From positions 46,615 through 110,614 of the forward strand of contig CAYOZN010000018.1 in NCBI GenBank assembly GCA_964408455.1: 64,000 nucleotides of DNA, read 5' to 3'. The notes beneath the pieces are model-generated. The model was not told the DNA's origin and searched no databases. It saw only the letters and a list, made by a program, of their open reading frames with translations. This document shows, one piece after another, positions 45,779-55,592 of the stretch. The DNA comes from CAYOZN01 sp964408455. GTDB lineage: Bacteria; Planctomycetota; Phycisphaerae; UBA1845; UTPLA1. Position 1 is the first letter of the stretch, and every line of letters starts with the position of its first letter. The translations under genes were made by a program, and so were the position numbers.

Positions 45779-47194
45779 TCATTCATCGCTCGAGTCGAAT
45801 TCCTTGCAGAAGCTCGAAGTGCGCAGGACAAACTGATCGCCGTCCGCAACCAGTCCCATGCGGCGCTCATCTATTCCCAGCAGATACGTCTGCCCCCAGG
45901 TTTCGATCAGCAGCTCGTCACCCTTGGGCAGAAACATGGCACTCTGAAATGGCGGCATTGACAGGTTCAAGAGGCCGTACTCGTTCTGAAGGAACAGCAC
46001 TCTTTCACTTCCCTTGTCAATCCGCACAAAGCTTCCCAGCCAGGGATAGACTTCAACGCTGAACGGTCCGGCGGAAAACTGCTCCGGAAACTGGATCATG
46101 GGGCGACCACCGACAAATGCCGTACGTCTCTGGAATCGGCCATAGTTGACGACAAACTCGCTCGGCGCTGGAGCTACGGCGCATTCTTCTCGCGCACCAG
46201 ACGGCTCTCGGGCGCGGATCTTCCAGAACTGTCGCTTCTGCTGGACATGAAGCAGCGCGTAAATGAACTGCCCGTCGCGCGACCAGGCGATCGGCGTGTC
46301 CCATGCGCTGGCCGGCAGACTGGCGATTTCCACTTCGCTTTCCTTGGCGATCGGGCGAATCTTGAGTTTAGACTGAGCGTCCTCCGGATAGGGCCAATCG
46401 CCCTTCGGCGATTCGACGAAGGCGATGCTTTGGTTATCAGGAGAAAGGCTGACGCTGGTCAGGAAATTGACGCGCTTTGGTTCGCTGACGCGAATGGCTC
46501 CGGGCTGGCCGGCGCGGTACACGTCGAGCGCACCGTCCGTAGCCACATAGGCAATCGTCGATTCATCGTCGCTGACCAGAAATGACCATACCGGGAAGGG
46601 GACAAGAGTTTCGACCTTTCCTCCACGCAGTAAAGATCGCTTGACCGTGTGGTCTTTGCGATCGATGAAGTAGATCACCTCGTCCGCATTGGCTGTCCAC
46701 CGTGCATCGAAAGTCGTTTCGATACCGCCGAAGTGCGGCCGTGTCGTCACATAGAAGAGCGGCCCGACCACCAGGTAGCTCAGGACGTTCCCGAGCAACA
46801 CGCCTCGCAAAACCTCCGGTCTTGGTCGTGCAAGCGCAGCCAGAGCGGCCCGCCGCGTCAGCCACAGACCTTCAACCAGCAGCGACTTTGCAAGATACCC
46901 GACGATCAGCAGCGGCCCGATCCACCGGTAGCCATGGACAAACGAGGGGATCGATTCCGTAATGCCGGACCCGAAGATGATCACATCCTGAAACATCAGG
47001 AGGATGCCGCCCGCCAGCGTGGATAGTAGGTTGGCAATCAGAATGGGCCTGAAACTCGATCGGACGCGCACGCCGAGGATGTACCGGAAGGTCGCCCCTT
47101 CGATCAGTGTGACCAGAAGCGTGAGCGGACCGAAGGTAATCAGGCCCAGGCCGGCGACGAGCGGAAGGTTGATGCTGTCCGCAAGGATCATCAC
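45779..47194 (-). CDS. membrane protein with C-terminal propeller-like domain
   Basis: 471 residues. Four hydrophobic helices occupy the first ~165 residues (LVAGLGLITFGPLTLLVTLIEG and so on). The remaining ~300 residues hold WD/TolB-like strands (DARWTANADEVIYFID, SDDESTIAYVATDGALDVY, LSPDNQSIAFVES, IAWSRDGQFIYALL). It probably displays a propeller outside the membrane. No catalytic motif seen. The start at 47194 or the next Met is uncertain. Confidence 0.75.
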   Translation of the reverse strand: MMILADSINLPLVAGLGLITFGPLTLLVTLIEGATFRYILGVRVRSSFRPILIANLLSTLAGGILLMFQDVIIFGSGITESIPSFVHGYRWIGPLLIVGYLAKSLLVEGLWLTRRAALAALARPRPEVLRGVLLGNVLSYLVVGPLFYVTTRPHFGGIETTFDARWTANADEVIYFIDRKDHTVKRSLLRGGKVETLVPFPVWSFLVSDDESTIAYVATDGALDVYRAGQPGAIRVSEPKRVNFLTSVSLSPDNQSIAFVESPKGDWPYPEDAQSKLKIRPIAKESEVEIASLPASAWDTPIAWSRDGQFIYALLHVQQKRQFWKIRAREPSGAREECAVAPAPSEFVVNYGRFQRRTAFVGGRPMIQFPEQFSAGPFSVEVYPWLGSFVRIDKGSERVLFLQNEYGLLNLSMPPFQSAMFLPKGDELLIETWGQTYLLGIDERRMGLVADGDQFVLRTSSFCKEFDSSDE

Positions 47195-47318
47195 GCCACT
47201 CTTCGCCGAGACGCCTCGTTCCAGGCGTGGCAGTCAAGTTCGGGCGCCGGGCAGCGCGGCCAACCGATTGCCGCTCGGTCTTCGTCCGGGCTGGGCGCTG
47301 ACGTGTCTGCCGCTTGAG

Positions 47319-47504
47319 CTATTCTTCGCTTGTTTCTTCGTCTGTTCCACCCTCACCCACGATCTTTGCCTTCACTTCGCCGCCGCCCACCAGCCGCAGC
47401 TCCAGGTGCCTGCCTGTGTTCGAGCAGGTCATGTAAATCGTCGTCTCGGGCATATCCAGGACGTGGGACTGGTTGCAGGCGGGGCAGGTGAAGCGTACTT
47501 GCAT
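47319..47504 (-). CDS. 61-residue zinc-ribbon-like protein
   Basis: MQVRFTCPACNQSHVLDMPE, then MTCSNTGRHLELRLVGGG, then an acidic tail. The single CPAC plus later Cys may bind a metal. The start at 47504 is preferred. It lies 124 bases past the propeller gene start. No function assignable. Confidence 0.55.
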   Translation of the reverse strand: MQVRFTCPACNQSHVLDMPETTIYMTCSNTGRHLELRLVGGGEVKAKIVGEGGTDEETSEE

Positions 47505-47655
47505 GTTGCGTCTCTCGTTGAGATATCCAGGCGCAGATCCTATGAAGCAGCAAACTGGAGAGAATAGTAGTTTCCGGCGGATTGGCAATATGAATGACCT
47601 GGGTGGATGCTCGGCCTTCCTGGTTCTGCAGGCTTAGATCAAGAGCAGGGCGATA

Positions 47656-47955
47656 CTACTCGAATTGTCGCAGGACCTCAGGATCGCGCGCGCCGTGAAG
47701 GACCGCAATGATCAGAATCAAGTCCGGCTCGGGAACTCGGTAGATAATGCCATAAGGAAATCGGCCCATCAGGCAACGTCGAGCGTCACGCACGACGACG
47801 GGGTAGATAAACGGAAATTGCTGAATGACCTTCAGGGATGCCTCGAAACACTCGCAGAATTCCAGGCCGAGACCTTCTCGTTTTGCCTCATACCAGGCAC
47901 GCGCATCCGCAATATCCTGCAGTGCGCGCGGAAGAACCCGGAGCCGCGCGCTCAC
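47656..47955 (-). CDS. ParE-type toxin
   Basis: A 99-residue RelE/ParE-superfamily toxin: LPRALQDIADARAWYEAKREGLGLEF at the front, then VVVRDARRCLMGRFPYGIIYRV. It would act on gyrase or the ribosome. The GTG start at 47955 overlaps the antitoxin TGA (GTGA), so the two are translated together. The longer ATG frame up to 47991 lies within the antitoxin and is unlikely. Confidence 0.85.
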   Translation of the reverse strand: MSARLRVLPRALQDIADARAWYEAKREGLGLEFCECFEASLKVIQQFPFIYPVVVRDARRCLMGRFPYGIIYRVPEPDLILIIAVLHGARDPEVLRQFE

Positions 47956-48176
47956 TTTCCTTGCCTCAATCTCGCACGCGCAACTTCCCACGGAATCGCG
48001 ATGGAGGGATCCCGTTCGTACTCCGCTAGACGCGATTCGATCTCAAGTTTTTGCGCCTCTGTTAGCGGTAGCGACTCCGGCTCTGCGGCGATGCTGTCCC
48101 AGATTCGTTCGACGACACGCAGTCGCTCTTCCGTCGGCAGTGCCAGGATTTCATCGAGGGGTATGCTCTTGTTCAT
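47952..48176 (-). CDS. antitoxin of the addiction-module component family
   Basis: A 74-residue protein that matches the short addiction-module component family (TIGR02574-like): EILALPTEERLRVVERIWDSIAAEPESLPLTEAQ and IPWEVARARLR. It is expected to neutralise the downstream ParE toxin and repress the pair. The start codon at 48176 is preceded by an AT-rich TATAATG-like stretch (TATATAATGCC on its strand), a plausible promoter. Confidence 0.88.
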   Translation of the reverse strand: MNKSIPLDEILALPTEERLRVVERIWDSIAAEPESLPLTEAQKLEIESRLAEYERDPSIAIPWEVARARLRQGK

Positions 48177-48274
48177 TATGGCATTATATATCGCCTAGTC
48201 AGAGATCGGCGAGCCTCCAGCCGACAAAGTCAACTTCGTAACTGATTTCACCGGGCAGCGCGTTCGTCGATTAC

Positions 48275-51200
48275 CTACGCCCCCAGCCTCTCCTCAACCT
48301 GCGGATCATTCACCCCGCCGCGCACGTTGAAATACCGTGCCTCCGGATGGTGCGCGATGATCGCGCTCGTGCTCTGCTCCGGATCGAGCTGGTATTCCTC
48401 GCTCAGCGTCACGTCAATCCGCCCCGGCTCCAGGAGCGGCCACAGCTTCGCCTGGTCCTCCAGGTTCGGGCATGCTGGATAGCCGAAGCTGTAGCGGCTG
48501 CCCTGGTAGCCCTGCTGGAACAGCCGCCGCACCTCCATCGCGTCGGCCCCCGCGATGCCCAGCTCCATGCGCACCTGCTTGTGCAGATACTCCGCCATCG
48601 CCTCGGCCGCCTCGACGCCCAGCCCGTGTAGGTGCAGATAGTCGCGATACAGGTTCTGCGCGAACCACTGCCGTGCCACCTCGCTGGCAGCACGCCCGAC
48701 CGTCACCAACTGAAACGCCGCCACGTCGATCTCGCCGCTTTCCACCGGCCGCCAGAAATCCGACAGGCACCAGAAGGGCGGCTTGTCCTGCCGCGGAAAG
48801 CGAAAGCGCGCCAGCTCGCGCCGCTCGAACGACGCGACGTCGATGCGTGCCGCGCCATTGCCCGAGGCCGGCGGCGGGGCGTACACGATCAGGTCTTCCC
48901 CCTCGCTGTTGCACGGGAAATACCCGTACACCGCCTGCGGCACCAGGATGTTCTCCTTTGCGCACCGCCGCGCCAGCTCGTGCAGAATCGGCCGTACCTC
49001 GTTCTTGATATGCGCCTCGTATTCGTCGCGCTTGCGGCCAGCCGGCTTGTACTCCCACTGCACGCCGAACAGCATCTTCTCGTTGATGTACGGCAGCACC
49101 GTCTGCAAATTGATCTTCTCGATGACCCGGCTACCCCAGAAGGGCGGACGCGGTATCGGATTGTCCGTCGCCACGTCGCTCCGGGCCGGCACGTCGACCG
49201 CGCCGCGCGAAACAACGGCCGCGGCAGCGGGACGTCTGCGCGGCGCCGCCGTCGGTGCGCTCGCATCCACCAGCGGCTTGCGGTCCGCCAGCCGGTTCAT
49301 CAGCGCCAGCCCCTCGAAGGCATCCTTCGCATAGGCGACCGGTCCCTTGTAGATGCCGCGCAGGTCGTTCTCCACGTAGCCTCGCGTGAGCGCCGCGCCG
49401 CCCAGAATGACCGGCATCGTCAGCTCGCGCTCATTGAGCACGATCAGATCGTCCCGCATCACCAGCGTCGACTTCACCAGCAGCCCGGACAGCCCGATGG
49501 CATCGGCCCGGTGCTTTTCGAATGCGGCAATAATCTCCGAAATCGGCTGCTTGATCCCCAGGTTGTACACCGTGAAGCCGTTATTGCTCAGGATGATGTC
49601 GACCAGGTTCTTGCCGATGTCGTGCACATCCCCCTTCACCGTCGCCAGCACGATCTTGCCCTTGCTCTCGCCCTCCACCCGCGCCATGTGCGGCTCCAGA
49701 TGGGCGACCGCCGCCTTCATCGTCTCCGCGCTCGACAGCACGAACGGAAGCTGCATCTTTCCCGCCCCGAACAGATCGCCCACCACCTTCATGCCATCCA
49801 GCAGAAACGTGTTGATGATCTCCAGCGGTGCATAGCGGCCCATCGCCTCGTCCAAATCCTTGTCCAGCCCGATGCGATTGCCGTCGATGATCCGCTGCTT
49901 CAGTCGCTCCTCGACCGGCAGATCGGCGATCGGCGCCTTCTCGCCCACCTTCTCGCCCGCCTCGAACAGCGAAATGTAATGCTGAAGCGGATCAAACCTT
50001 TCGCGCCGCCGGTCATAGATCAGATCCAGCGCCGCATTCCACCGCGCCTCGGAGATCTTGTTCTGCGGCAATATTTTGCTCGCATGCACGATCGCCGCAG
50101 TCAGCCCGCGCTGCCGCGCCTCGTGCAGAAAGACACTGTTCAACACCGCCCGCGCCGCCGGCGCCAGGCCGAAGCTCACGTTCGATACGCCCAGGATCGA
50201 CCCGCAGCGCGGAAACGCCTTCATGATGCGCTCGATGCCATCCAGCGTCTCCAGCGCCAGCCGCCGATCGGCCTCGCTGCCCGTCGTCACCGGAAACGTC
50301 AGGCAGTCGAAGAGAATATCCTCTTCGGCAATGCCGAACTTGCCCGTCAACAGCCCGTGAATCCGCGTGGCGATCTCGAGCTTGCGATCGGCCGTCTTGG
50401 CCATCGCCTCCTGCGGGTCTTCGTCGATGGTCAGTGCCACCACGGCGGCCCCATACTTCCGCAGCATGGGGCACACCTCCTCCATCTTCTTTTCGCCATC
50501 CTCCAGGTTGACCGAGTTGACGATGCACTTGCCGCCCGCCAGCTTCAGCCCCGCCTCGACGACCGGGGCCTCGGTGCTGTCCAGCATCAGCGGCACCGTC
50601 ACGTCCTTCACGTAGCGCGCCACCACCCTCTGCATGTCCGGCACGCCGTCTCGGCCGACATAATCGACGCACACGTCCAGCACGTGCGAGCCTTCCTTCA
50701 CCTGCTCCCGGCCCATGTCGACCAGCCCGTCGATGTCGCCGGCCAGCAGCAGCTCGCGGAATTTCTTGCTGCCGTTCGTGTTGCTCCGCTCGCCGACGAT
50801 CAGAAAGCTGTTGTCCTGCCGCAGTGTCACCGCCTGGTACAGGCTCGACACGCTCGGCTGGCTCTGCGGCGCGCGCTTCACCGGCGTCAGATCGCGTATC
50901 GCCTCATGGATGGCCGCGATGTGCTCCGGCGTCGTCCCGCAGCAGCCGCCGACGATGTTCACCCCGTCCGTCAACACGAATTCGCGCGCCCACCGTGCCA
51001 GCTCCGCCGGCGTCTGGGCATAGTGCGTCCGGCCCTCCACAAGTTGCGGCAGCCCCGCGTTCGGCACCACGCTGATATACCGCGTGCTCGTCCGCGTCAG
51101 ATAGCGCACGTGCTCGGCCATCTCCTGCGGACCCGTCGCGCAGTTGATCCCGATCACCTGCACCTGCGGAAACGCCTCCAGCGCCACCAGTGCCGCCGCG

Positions 51201-51823
51201 ATGTCCGTCCCCACCAGCATCGTCCCGGTCACTTCGATCGTGACCTGGCAGATGATCGGCACCGGCCGGCCGCGCTCGCGCATGGCGATCGTCGCCCCGC
51301 TGATCGCCGCCTTGGCCTGGAGCAGGTCCTGACATGTCTCGATCACCAGCGCGTCGACCCCGCCGTCGAGCAGGCCGCGCGCCTGCTCGGCATAGCTGTC
51401 TTCGGCGATATCGAACGTGGTGTGACCCAGCGATGGCAGCTTCGTCCCCGGCCCCATCGAACCCAGCACGAAGCGCGGCTTGTCCGCCGTGCTGAACTTG
51501 TCCGCCGCCCGCCGCGCAACCCGCGCCGCCTCCGCATTGAACCAGTGCGTCCGATCGGCCCGGTTGAACTCGGCCAGCACGATCTTGTTGGCCCCGAAGG
51601 TGTTGGTCTCGATGCAATCGGCCCCGACGCGCAGGAACGCCGCGTGAATATCCTCCAGCTCCTCCGGCCGCGTCTGCGTGATGATCTCGGGGCAGTTCTC
51701 GCAGCCGAGATAGTCCTTCTCGACCGTGAAATCCCGCGCGTAGATGCTGGTCCCCATCGCGCCGTCGATGAGGAGGATGCGATTCCTGAGGGCGTCCAGA
51801 AATGGGCTTGCGATCTGTTTCAT
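48275..51823 (-). CDS. metH: cobalamin-dependent methionine synthase
   Basis: A 1182-residue enzyme transferring a methyl group from methyltetrahydrofolate via cobalamin to homocysteine. Module order is complete. The homocysteine module has zinc Cys in GINCATG and GGCCGTT. The folate module follows (GERSNTNGSKKF, DVCVDYVGRDG). The cap and B12 module have DVHDIGKN (axial His). The C-terminal SAM-dependent reactivation module ends with PACPNLEDQAKLW and EQSTSAIIAHHP. Two long linkers are slightly Ala/Pro-rich. The start at 51823 has a weak ribosome site. I see no cobalamin riboswitch box in the 280 bases upstream. Confidence 0.97.
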   Translation of the reverse strand: MKQIASPFLDALRNRILLIDGAMGTSIYARDFTVEKDYLGCENCPEIITQTRPEELEDIHAAFLRVGADCIETNTFGANKIVLAEFNRADRTHWFNAEAARVARRAADKFSTADKPRFVLGSMGPGTKLPSLGHTTFDIAEDSYAEQARGLLDGGVDALVIETCQDLLQAKAAISGATIAMRERGRPVPIICQVTIEVTGTMLVGTDIAAALVALEAFPQVQVIGINCATGPQEMAEHVRYLTRTSTRYISVVPNAGLPQLVEGRTHYAQTPAELARWAREFVLTDGVNIVGGCCGTTPEHIAAIHEAIRDLTPVKRAPQSQPSVSSLYQAVTLRQDNSFLIVGERSNTNGSKKFRELLLAGDIDGLVDMGREQVKEGSHVLDVCVDYVGRDGVPDMQRVVARYVKDVTVPLMLDSTEAPVVEAGLKLAGGKCIVNSVNLEDGEKKMEEVCPMLRKYGAAVVALTIDEDPQEAMAKTADRKLEIATRIHGLLTGKFGIAEEDILFDCLTFPVTTGSEADRRLALETLDGIERIMKAFPRCGSILGVSNVSFGLAPAARAVLNSVFLHEARQRGLTAAIVHASKILPQNKISEARWNAALDLIYDRRRERFDPLQHYISLFEAGEKVGEKAPIADLPVEERLKQRIIDGNRIGLDKDLDEAMGRYAPLEIINTFLLDGMKVVGDLFGAGKMQLPFVLSSAETMKAAVAHLEPHMARVEGESKGKIVLATVKGDVHDIGKNLVDIILSNNGFTVYNLGIKQPISEIIAAFEKHRADAIGLSGLLVKSTLVMRDDLIVLNERELTMPVILGGAALTRGYVENDLRGIYKGPVAYAKDAFEGLALMNRLADRKPLVDASAPTAAPRRRPAAAAVVSRGAVDVPARSDVATDNPIPRPPFWGSRVIEKINLQTVLPYINEKMLFGVQWEYKPAGRKRDEYEAHIKNEVRPILHELARRCAKENILVPQAVYGYFPCNSEGEDLIVYAPPPASGNGAARIDVASFERRELARFRFPRQDKPPFWCLSDFWRPVESGEIDVAAFQLVTVGRAASEVARQWFAQNLYRDYLHLHGLGVEAAEAMAEYLHKQVRMELGIAGADAMEVRRLFQQGYQGSRYSFGYPACPNLEDQAKLWPLLEPGRIDVTLSEEYQLDPEQSTSAIIAHHPEARYFNVRGGVNDPQVEERLGA

Positions 51824-52103
51824 AGGATTCTTGTCGTCCGCCTGCCTTTCAAAACAAACCCACGATCTTAGCAGACAATCGCTTCCCTTGCACGGAACTT
51901 GCAAGGTCCGGTACTGATCGCGTTCGATGCGGCCCGCCGGCCCGCCTGTGACTTTTGTGCGCAGATGTGCCGGCGCATGGGCTCAACCCGGGGCGGTACG
52001 GCGACGGCCCGTTCTATTCGGCGTTTATCGGTCAGGCTAAACTATACGAGCCGTCGTGGACCGCAAGAACGGGCTGGCTGGCTCGGCTGCTGGACCGGGC
52101 GGT

Positions 52104-52508
52104 ATGCCCTGCAAAGGCGTGTTTGGGGAGTACGACTTGACGCACGAGGTACATGATCGCATCAGTCGCGAGTTGGCCGTTCGGATCGCGGCGGAATTGC
52201 CAGGTCATCCCGAGTGGATTGAAGCCGCGAAGGCGAACCTGCGGCGCTGGAGCTGGCGGAATCGCGGCGCTCCCGGCCTGCTTCGATGTTACGCCGAGTG
52301 GGAGGCCATTCTGGAAAAGCCGGTGGCGGACATCTGCACTATCCTGACGGGCGAAACTGACGAGCATGATCGTCTGAGACACAATTCTCCCTTTGTCGGC
52401 ATCCTTTCGCCGAAAGAAGTCTGGGCAATCAAGCAGCTGCACTTCGCCGTCGCCTCGATGCCACGCCCCTCGACCACGCAATGCGAGACCTTTGCGCCGC
52501 GCGGCTGA
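52104..52508 (+). CDS. short conserved-looking protein, unknown; possibly 3'-truncated
   Basis: About 134 residues. Residues ~10-110 look like real helical protein (HDRISRELAVRIAAELPGHPEWIEAAKANLRRW, then LLRCYAEWEAILEK and SPFVGILSPKEVWAIK). I recall similar short proteins near toxin-type genes but cannot name the family. After VWAIK the sequence (QLHFAVASMPRPSTTQ) looks like non-coding DNA, so the native stop may have been lost. Starts at 52104 (ATG), 52119 (GTG) or 52137 (TTG) are possible. Confidence 0.5.
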   Translation: MPCKGVFGEYDLTHEVHDRISRELAVRIAAELPGHPEWIEAAKANLRRWSWRNRGAPGLLRCYAEWEAILEKPVADICTILTGETDEHDRLRHNSPFVGILSPKEVWAIKQLHFAVASMPRPSTTQCETFAPRG

Positions 52509-52759
52509 GACGAATAGAGGCTGGTCTCCACGGTCGATGAGCAGGCGCGGGAGCCCCGAGCCCGTAGACACGTCCAGCGCTCCTCCATATCCCGGTACGG
52601 CGATTGCTCGGCCGAACGGTTTGGTAAGCCCGATGGCGCCACGCACCCCGGTCTACTTCTATCGCGCGCTAGACTATACCGTGCCACAGCCATTCAATCC
52701 GGCGATAGACATCGTCGCAAATGCCGCGAGTTGACCGTGGTCGTTGGGAGGCCCGCCAC

Positions 52760-54442
52760 ATGACTTTACGACGCAGGATGCGCGCAGCCCGGCAATCGCC
52801 CCTCGCCCACCGGAATCGCAGCCGACGCCTGATGCCTTCGTCGTTCGCAAGCGCGGCGCTGCTCATCACCATCTGCTCCGCCTTCGCCACCGACTACCAC
52901 GTCGGCGACGCTCAACCCTACGCCACCATCGGCGCCGTCCCCTGGCACACGCTGGCCCCCGGCGACACGGTCTGGATCCACTGGCGATCCGCCGCCTATC
53001 ACGAGAAGTTTGTCATCGGCCGTGAGGGAACCGCCGCCGCGCCGATACGCGTGCGCGGCATCCCCGGTCCCGCCGGGCAGCTGCCCGTCCTCGACGGCCA
53101 GAATGCCACAACGCCGGCACCACTGAACTACTGGAACGAAAACCGCTCGGTCATCAAGATCGGCGGCTCAAACGTGCCCAGCAACGCCGTCGCCCGCTGG
53201 ATCGAGATCGAGGGCCTCGACATTCGCGGAGCGCGGCCGCCGGCAACGTTCACGGCCGACGACGGCTCGACGCAGACCTACGCGACGAACGCCGCCGCCG
53301 TCCACATCGAACTGGGCGAGCATATCACCGTGCGCGGCTGCATCCTGCGCGACAGCGGCAACGGCCTCTTCGTCAGCTCCAGCGGCACGAATGTCTCGCG
53401 CGACATCCTCATCGAAGGCAATTACATTCATTCAAACGGCAACGACGGCAGCATCTTCCACCACAACACCTACACCGCCGCCATCGGGATTGTCTATCAG
53501 TACAACCGCTTCGGCCCGCTGCTCGCCGGCGCCGGCGGCAACAACCTGAAGGACCGCTCGGCGGGCCTGGTCGTGCGCTACAACTGGATCGAAGGCGGCA
53601 ACCGCCAGCTCGACCTGGTCGACGCCGAGGACAGCACGATCATTCTCAACGATCCGGCGTATCGCCGCACCGATGTCTACGGCAACATCCTGATCGAGCC
53701 CGCCGGCGCCGGCAACAAGCAGATCATGCATTACGGCGGCGACAGCGGAACCATCGCCGACTATCGCAAGGGAACTTGCCATTTCTATCACAACACCGTC
53801 GTCTCCACGCGCACCGACAGCACCACGCTGATGCGCCTCTCGACCAACGACGAACGCTGCGATGCGCGGAACAACATCCTGTACGTCATCACCTCCGGCA
53901 GCGGTCTGGCCATGCTCGATGCCGACGGCGTGCTCGACCTGTCCCACAACTGGATGAAGCCCGGCTGGGTCGCCGCCTTCGGTGGCCTGACGGGCACGAT
54001 CAACAACGACGGCACCAATGTACAGACCGCCTCGCCAGGCTTTGTGAATGCCGGCACGCAGGAATTCCAGCTGACCGCCGGCTCGCCGTGCGTGGATATG
54101 GCCGGTCCCCTTCACCCCGACGTGCTGCCTGACGGCGCAGTCGTTCGACAGTATGTGAAGCATCAGTCCAGCGAACCGCGCACCGTCGCCGGCCCAGCCA
54201 GCGACATTGGCGCGTTTGAATTGCAGCCCGCATCCCCGTGCGCCGGCGACTTGAACTGCGACGGCACGCGCGACCTGTCGGACATTCCCGCCTTCGCAAT
54301 CGCCCTCACCGATCCCGCCGCCTACGCGGCCGCATACCCGGGTTGCGAGCTCGACCGCGCGGACATGAATGGCGATGGGTCGGCGGATGGAGAGGATGTC
54401 GGTGAATTCGTGGCAGCTATGCTGGCCGGCCCATGCCCGTAG
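52760..54442 (+). CDS. exported parallel-beta-helix protein with dockerin-like tail
   Basis: A 560-residue secreted protein. A signal peptide (SSFASAALLITICSAFA) precedes a right-handed beta-helix domain: HITVRGCILRDSGNGLFVSS, DILIEGNYIHSNG, AGLVVRYNWIEGG and DVYGNILIEP are typical rungs. Such folds include polysaccharide lyases and other glycan-acting enzymes, but I see no catalytic signature. The tail (GDLNCDGTRDLSDIPAF ... DRADMNGDGSADGEDVGEFV) is the two-loop dockerin-like module. GGGAGG nine bases before the ATG fixes the start. Confidence 0.85.
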   Translation: MTLRRRMRAARQSPLAHRNRSRRLMPSSFASAALLITICSAFATDYHVGDAQPYATIGAVPWHTLAPGDTVWIHWRSAAYHEKFVIGREGTAAAPIRVRGIPGPAGQLPVLDGQNATTPAPLNYWNENRSVIKIGGSNVPSNAVARWIEIEGLDIRGARPPATFTADDGSTQTYATNAAAVHIELGEHITVRGCILRDSGNGLFVSSSGTNVSRDILIEGNYIHSNGNDGSIFHHNTYTAAIGIVYQYNRFGPLLAGAGGNNLKDRSAGLVVRYNWIEGGNRQLDLVDAEDSTIILNDPAYRRTDVYGNILIEPAGAGNKQIMHYGGDSGTIADYRKGTCHFYHNTVVSTRTDSTTLMRLSTNDERCDARNNILYVITSGSGLAMLDADGVLDLSHNWMKPGWVAAFGGLTGTINNDGTNVQTASPGFVNAGTQEFQLTAGSPCVDMAGPLHPDVLPDGAVVRQYVKHQSSEPRTVAGPASDIGAFELQPASPCAGDLNCDGTRDLSDIPAFAIALTDPAAYAAAYPGCELDRADMNGDGSADGEDVGEFVAAMLAGPCP

Positions 54443-54841
54443 CGCGGATTTGCCTGTTCTCCCCCGCGCCCCGCATGGGTTCACCACCGAGCGGGTCGGC
54501 GCCTTCGTCGCCAAGGAGGCGGGAGAGAAGGTCTACGAGGAAATCAAGGAAGAGCGGGAAGGGTGAAAGGCCAGAGAGCCCGGCACACCGAAAGTAGACA
54601 GGGTTAGCGTTCCGTCCCGCGAACAGTCTGTCTGCCGCATGGGAGCCCGTTGAGCGCTCATCGTTCCTTCAGAACCGCCGTGCAACCCGCGTCCCCGCTG
54701 GGAAACCCGCCGGTCATCCAAGGCGTCTGTCTCGCATCGGCTCGCCGAGGGTTCACGCGATTCGCAGACCTTGTAGTATATTCCGGTGTCCCGCGGACCC
54801 AGTGACTATCGCAATTGACCAGAAACTCGGGAGATTGACAC
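54443..54841. other. gap between two + strand genes
   Basis: A short frame (54369-54566) overlaps the previous gene and then continues into the gap; its product is not family-like. The last ~60 bases hold TAGTATATTCC (~54773), a plausible -10 region for the VOC gene. No repeats seen. Confidence 0.5.
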
Positions 54842-55384
54842 ATGCTCGCGCTCATTCAAACTTTCAAACGACGTCCGGCGTTGGCTGTGATCTTGGGGAT
54901 GCTGGCCTGCGTCCTGACCGCCGCAGGCGCGCCGATCGTGTCGATGGCGAATCAGCAGAACGACAACGGCAATCCGGAAAAACCCGGCGCGACGCGGCCT
55001 CCCGCGGCAGCGCAAAGCAGGGAACCCGCGGGGACCACCATGCAGGTCTATTACCTCGAAATCGTGACCAAAGACGTAGAAGGCATCTGCGCCGCCTACA
55101 CGGCTGCCGCCGGCGCAAAATTCGGCGGCCCCGATGCGGGTCTCGGCAATGCTCGCACGGCGAGCCTGCCGGGCGGCGGCATGGTCGGCGTGCGTGCCCC
55201 GATGCGCGAATCCGAAGAGCCGATCGTTCGGCCCTACTGGTTGGTGAAGGACATCAAGAAGGCCGTCGCCGCCGCCAAAAAAGCCGGCGGCAAAGTCGCC
55301 ATGGAGCCGACCGAAATCCCCGGCCACGGCACCTTCGCGATCTACGTCCAGGGCGGCGTGGATCATGGCTTGTGGCAGAAGTAA
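54842..55384 (+). CDS. exported VOC (glyoxalase-superfamily) protein
   Basis: 180 residues. The N-terminus is a hydrophobic export segment (ALAVILGMLACVLTAAGAPIV), then a Pro/Ala linker. Residues ~66-180 are one VOC module: MQVYYLEIVTKDVEG, FGGPDAGLGNARTA, RPYWLVKDIKKAVAAAKKAGGKV, EIPGHGTFAIYVQGGVDHGLWQ. This is like the hydroxylase/Cfp30B-type VOC proteins; export is unusual. The usual VOC enzyme pairs two modules. Catalytic metal ligands are not clear. GAAACTCGGGAG-like site upstream. Confidence 0.82.
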   Translation: MLALIQTFKRRPALAVILGMLACVLTAAGAPIVSMANQQNDNGNPEKPGATRPPAAAQSREPAGTTMQVYYLEIVTKDVEGICAAYTAAAGAKFGGPDAGLGNARTASLPGGGMVGVRAPMRESEEPIVRPYWLVKDIKKAVAAAKKAGGKVAMEPTEIPGHGTFAIYVQGGVDHGLWQK

Positions 55385-55386
55385 GC

Positions 55387-55592
55387 GTGTGCCACTGTCC
55401 CGGCGCGCCGGGACAATGCAAAGCCCAAGTCACCGTCATGTGTGCCACTGCTTCAGGCAGTGTGCCGCCCCGGGTGCCACTGCTTTGCAAGCAGTGCGAA
55501 GCCCAAGTAACCGTCCCGTGTGCCACTGCTTCAAGCAGTGCAAAAGCCAGGTTACCCCCATCTGTGTCACTGCTTGAAGCAGTGGCACACGT
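55387..55592. repeat. hairpin array B1 (GTGCCACTGCTT family)
   Basis: Five hairpins spaced about 40-50 bases apart. Most are CACTGCTT with mirrored AAGCAGTG; one has CCCGGCGCGCCGGG arms instead. Shared tails read GCGAAGCCCAAGTAACCG. A 41-base stretch (55474-55514) is identical to 58389-58429 in the second array. It lies between the VOC gene and the FG-GAP gene. Confidence 0.9.

Noticed and set aside
51824..52103. Cobalamin riboswitch before metH
   Set aside because: I looked for a B12-box (GCCACTG) or SAM-riboswitch core on the metH strand and saw neither.
54369..54566. 65-residue frame overlapping the beta-helix gene end
   Set aside because: No ribosome site and product not protein-like in its first half.
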